The position numbers and the translations under genes were made by a program. From positions 1 to 5,557 of the forward strand of contig JAFAAW010000144.1 of assembly GCA_023426365.1 (NCBI GenBank): 5,557 nucleotides of DNA, read 5' to 3'. Below the pieces are notes generated by a model. The model was not told where the DNA came from and ran no database searches. It saw only the letters and a program-made list of their open reading frames with translations. Every line of letters begins with the position of its first letter. Position 1 is the stretch's first letter. The DNA comes from Pseudomonadota bacterium (GTDB lineage Bacteria; Pseudomonadota; Alphaproteobacteria; Rhodospirillales; Magnetospirillaceae). Positions 5,532 through 5,557 of the stretch are shown one piece after another.

Positions 5532-5557
5532 ATGAAGGCAACCGGTTTCAGACGTTC
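5532..5557 (+). CDS. Possible start of a rightward gene, partial (only 8 full codons visible)
   Basis: ATG 5532 opens a frame reading M-K-A-T-G-F-R-R before the window ends. It is divergent from bolA, with a 125-base gap. In many alphaproteobacteria a gene for a DnaJ-domain protein lies next to bolA, and a short basic start such as this would be compatible, but eight residues cannot identify a protein. The product is therefore left unassigned. The call rests on gene order and the possible promoter just upstream. Confidence 0.35.

Noticed and set aside
5167..5535. Rightward 122-codon frame opposite bolA
   Set aside because: It is antisense to a well-matched BolA gene and shows no motifs of its own.

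Overview
The window is GC-rich, and most codons end in G or C. Its gene order is aroK, aroB, a CorC/CNNM-type membrane protein, a CBS-domain protein and a BolA-family protein. This points to an alphaproteobacterium, most likely a Rhodospirillales/Magnetospirillum-like organism. The genus is an inference from composition, protein style and gene order, not a database match. Nothing in the window looks mobile: I saw no IS element, tRNA, rRNA, CRISPR array or phage gene.

Layout. Positions 1-1409 run leftwards and hold two overlapping genes. The first (1409-1269) encodes a 46-residue single-pass membrane protein. The second (1288 to beyond base 1) encodes a secreted, alanine/leucine-rich, helical protein that leaves the window at its C-terminal side. 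Positions 1410-1620 form a divergent regulatory gap with a clear dyad symmetry at 1509-1534. Positions 1621-4572 run rightwards as one tight operon: aroK (shikimate kinase), aroB (3-dehydroquinate synthase, 4-base ATGA overlap with aroK) and a DUF21-CBS-CorC_HlyC membrane protein (4-base gap). A consensus -10 box at 4609-4614 follows, and then a small two-CBS protein at 4622-5101 that may be read from a leaderless transcript. A BolA-family gene runs leftwards at 5406-5131 and converges on the CBS gene across a 29-base gap containing a GC-rich hairpin. The last 26 bases carry a possible start of another rightward gene.

How the genes fit together. AroB and AroK catalyse steps 2 and 5 of the shikimate pathway, and their translational coupling suits co-production. 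The third operon gene is a predicted inner-membrane ion (Mg2+/Co2+-type) transporter with a nucleotide-sensing CBS pair. The following gene is a free-standing CBS pair, so two adenosyl-nucleotide-sensing modules lie side by side. BolA belongs to iron-sulfur/iron homeostasis, normally with a monothiol glutaredoxin that is not in this window.

The core of the window is ordinary housekeeping. The least explained part is the leftward pair at 1-1409. I found no convincing new multi-gene system.
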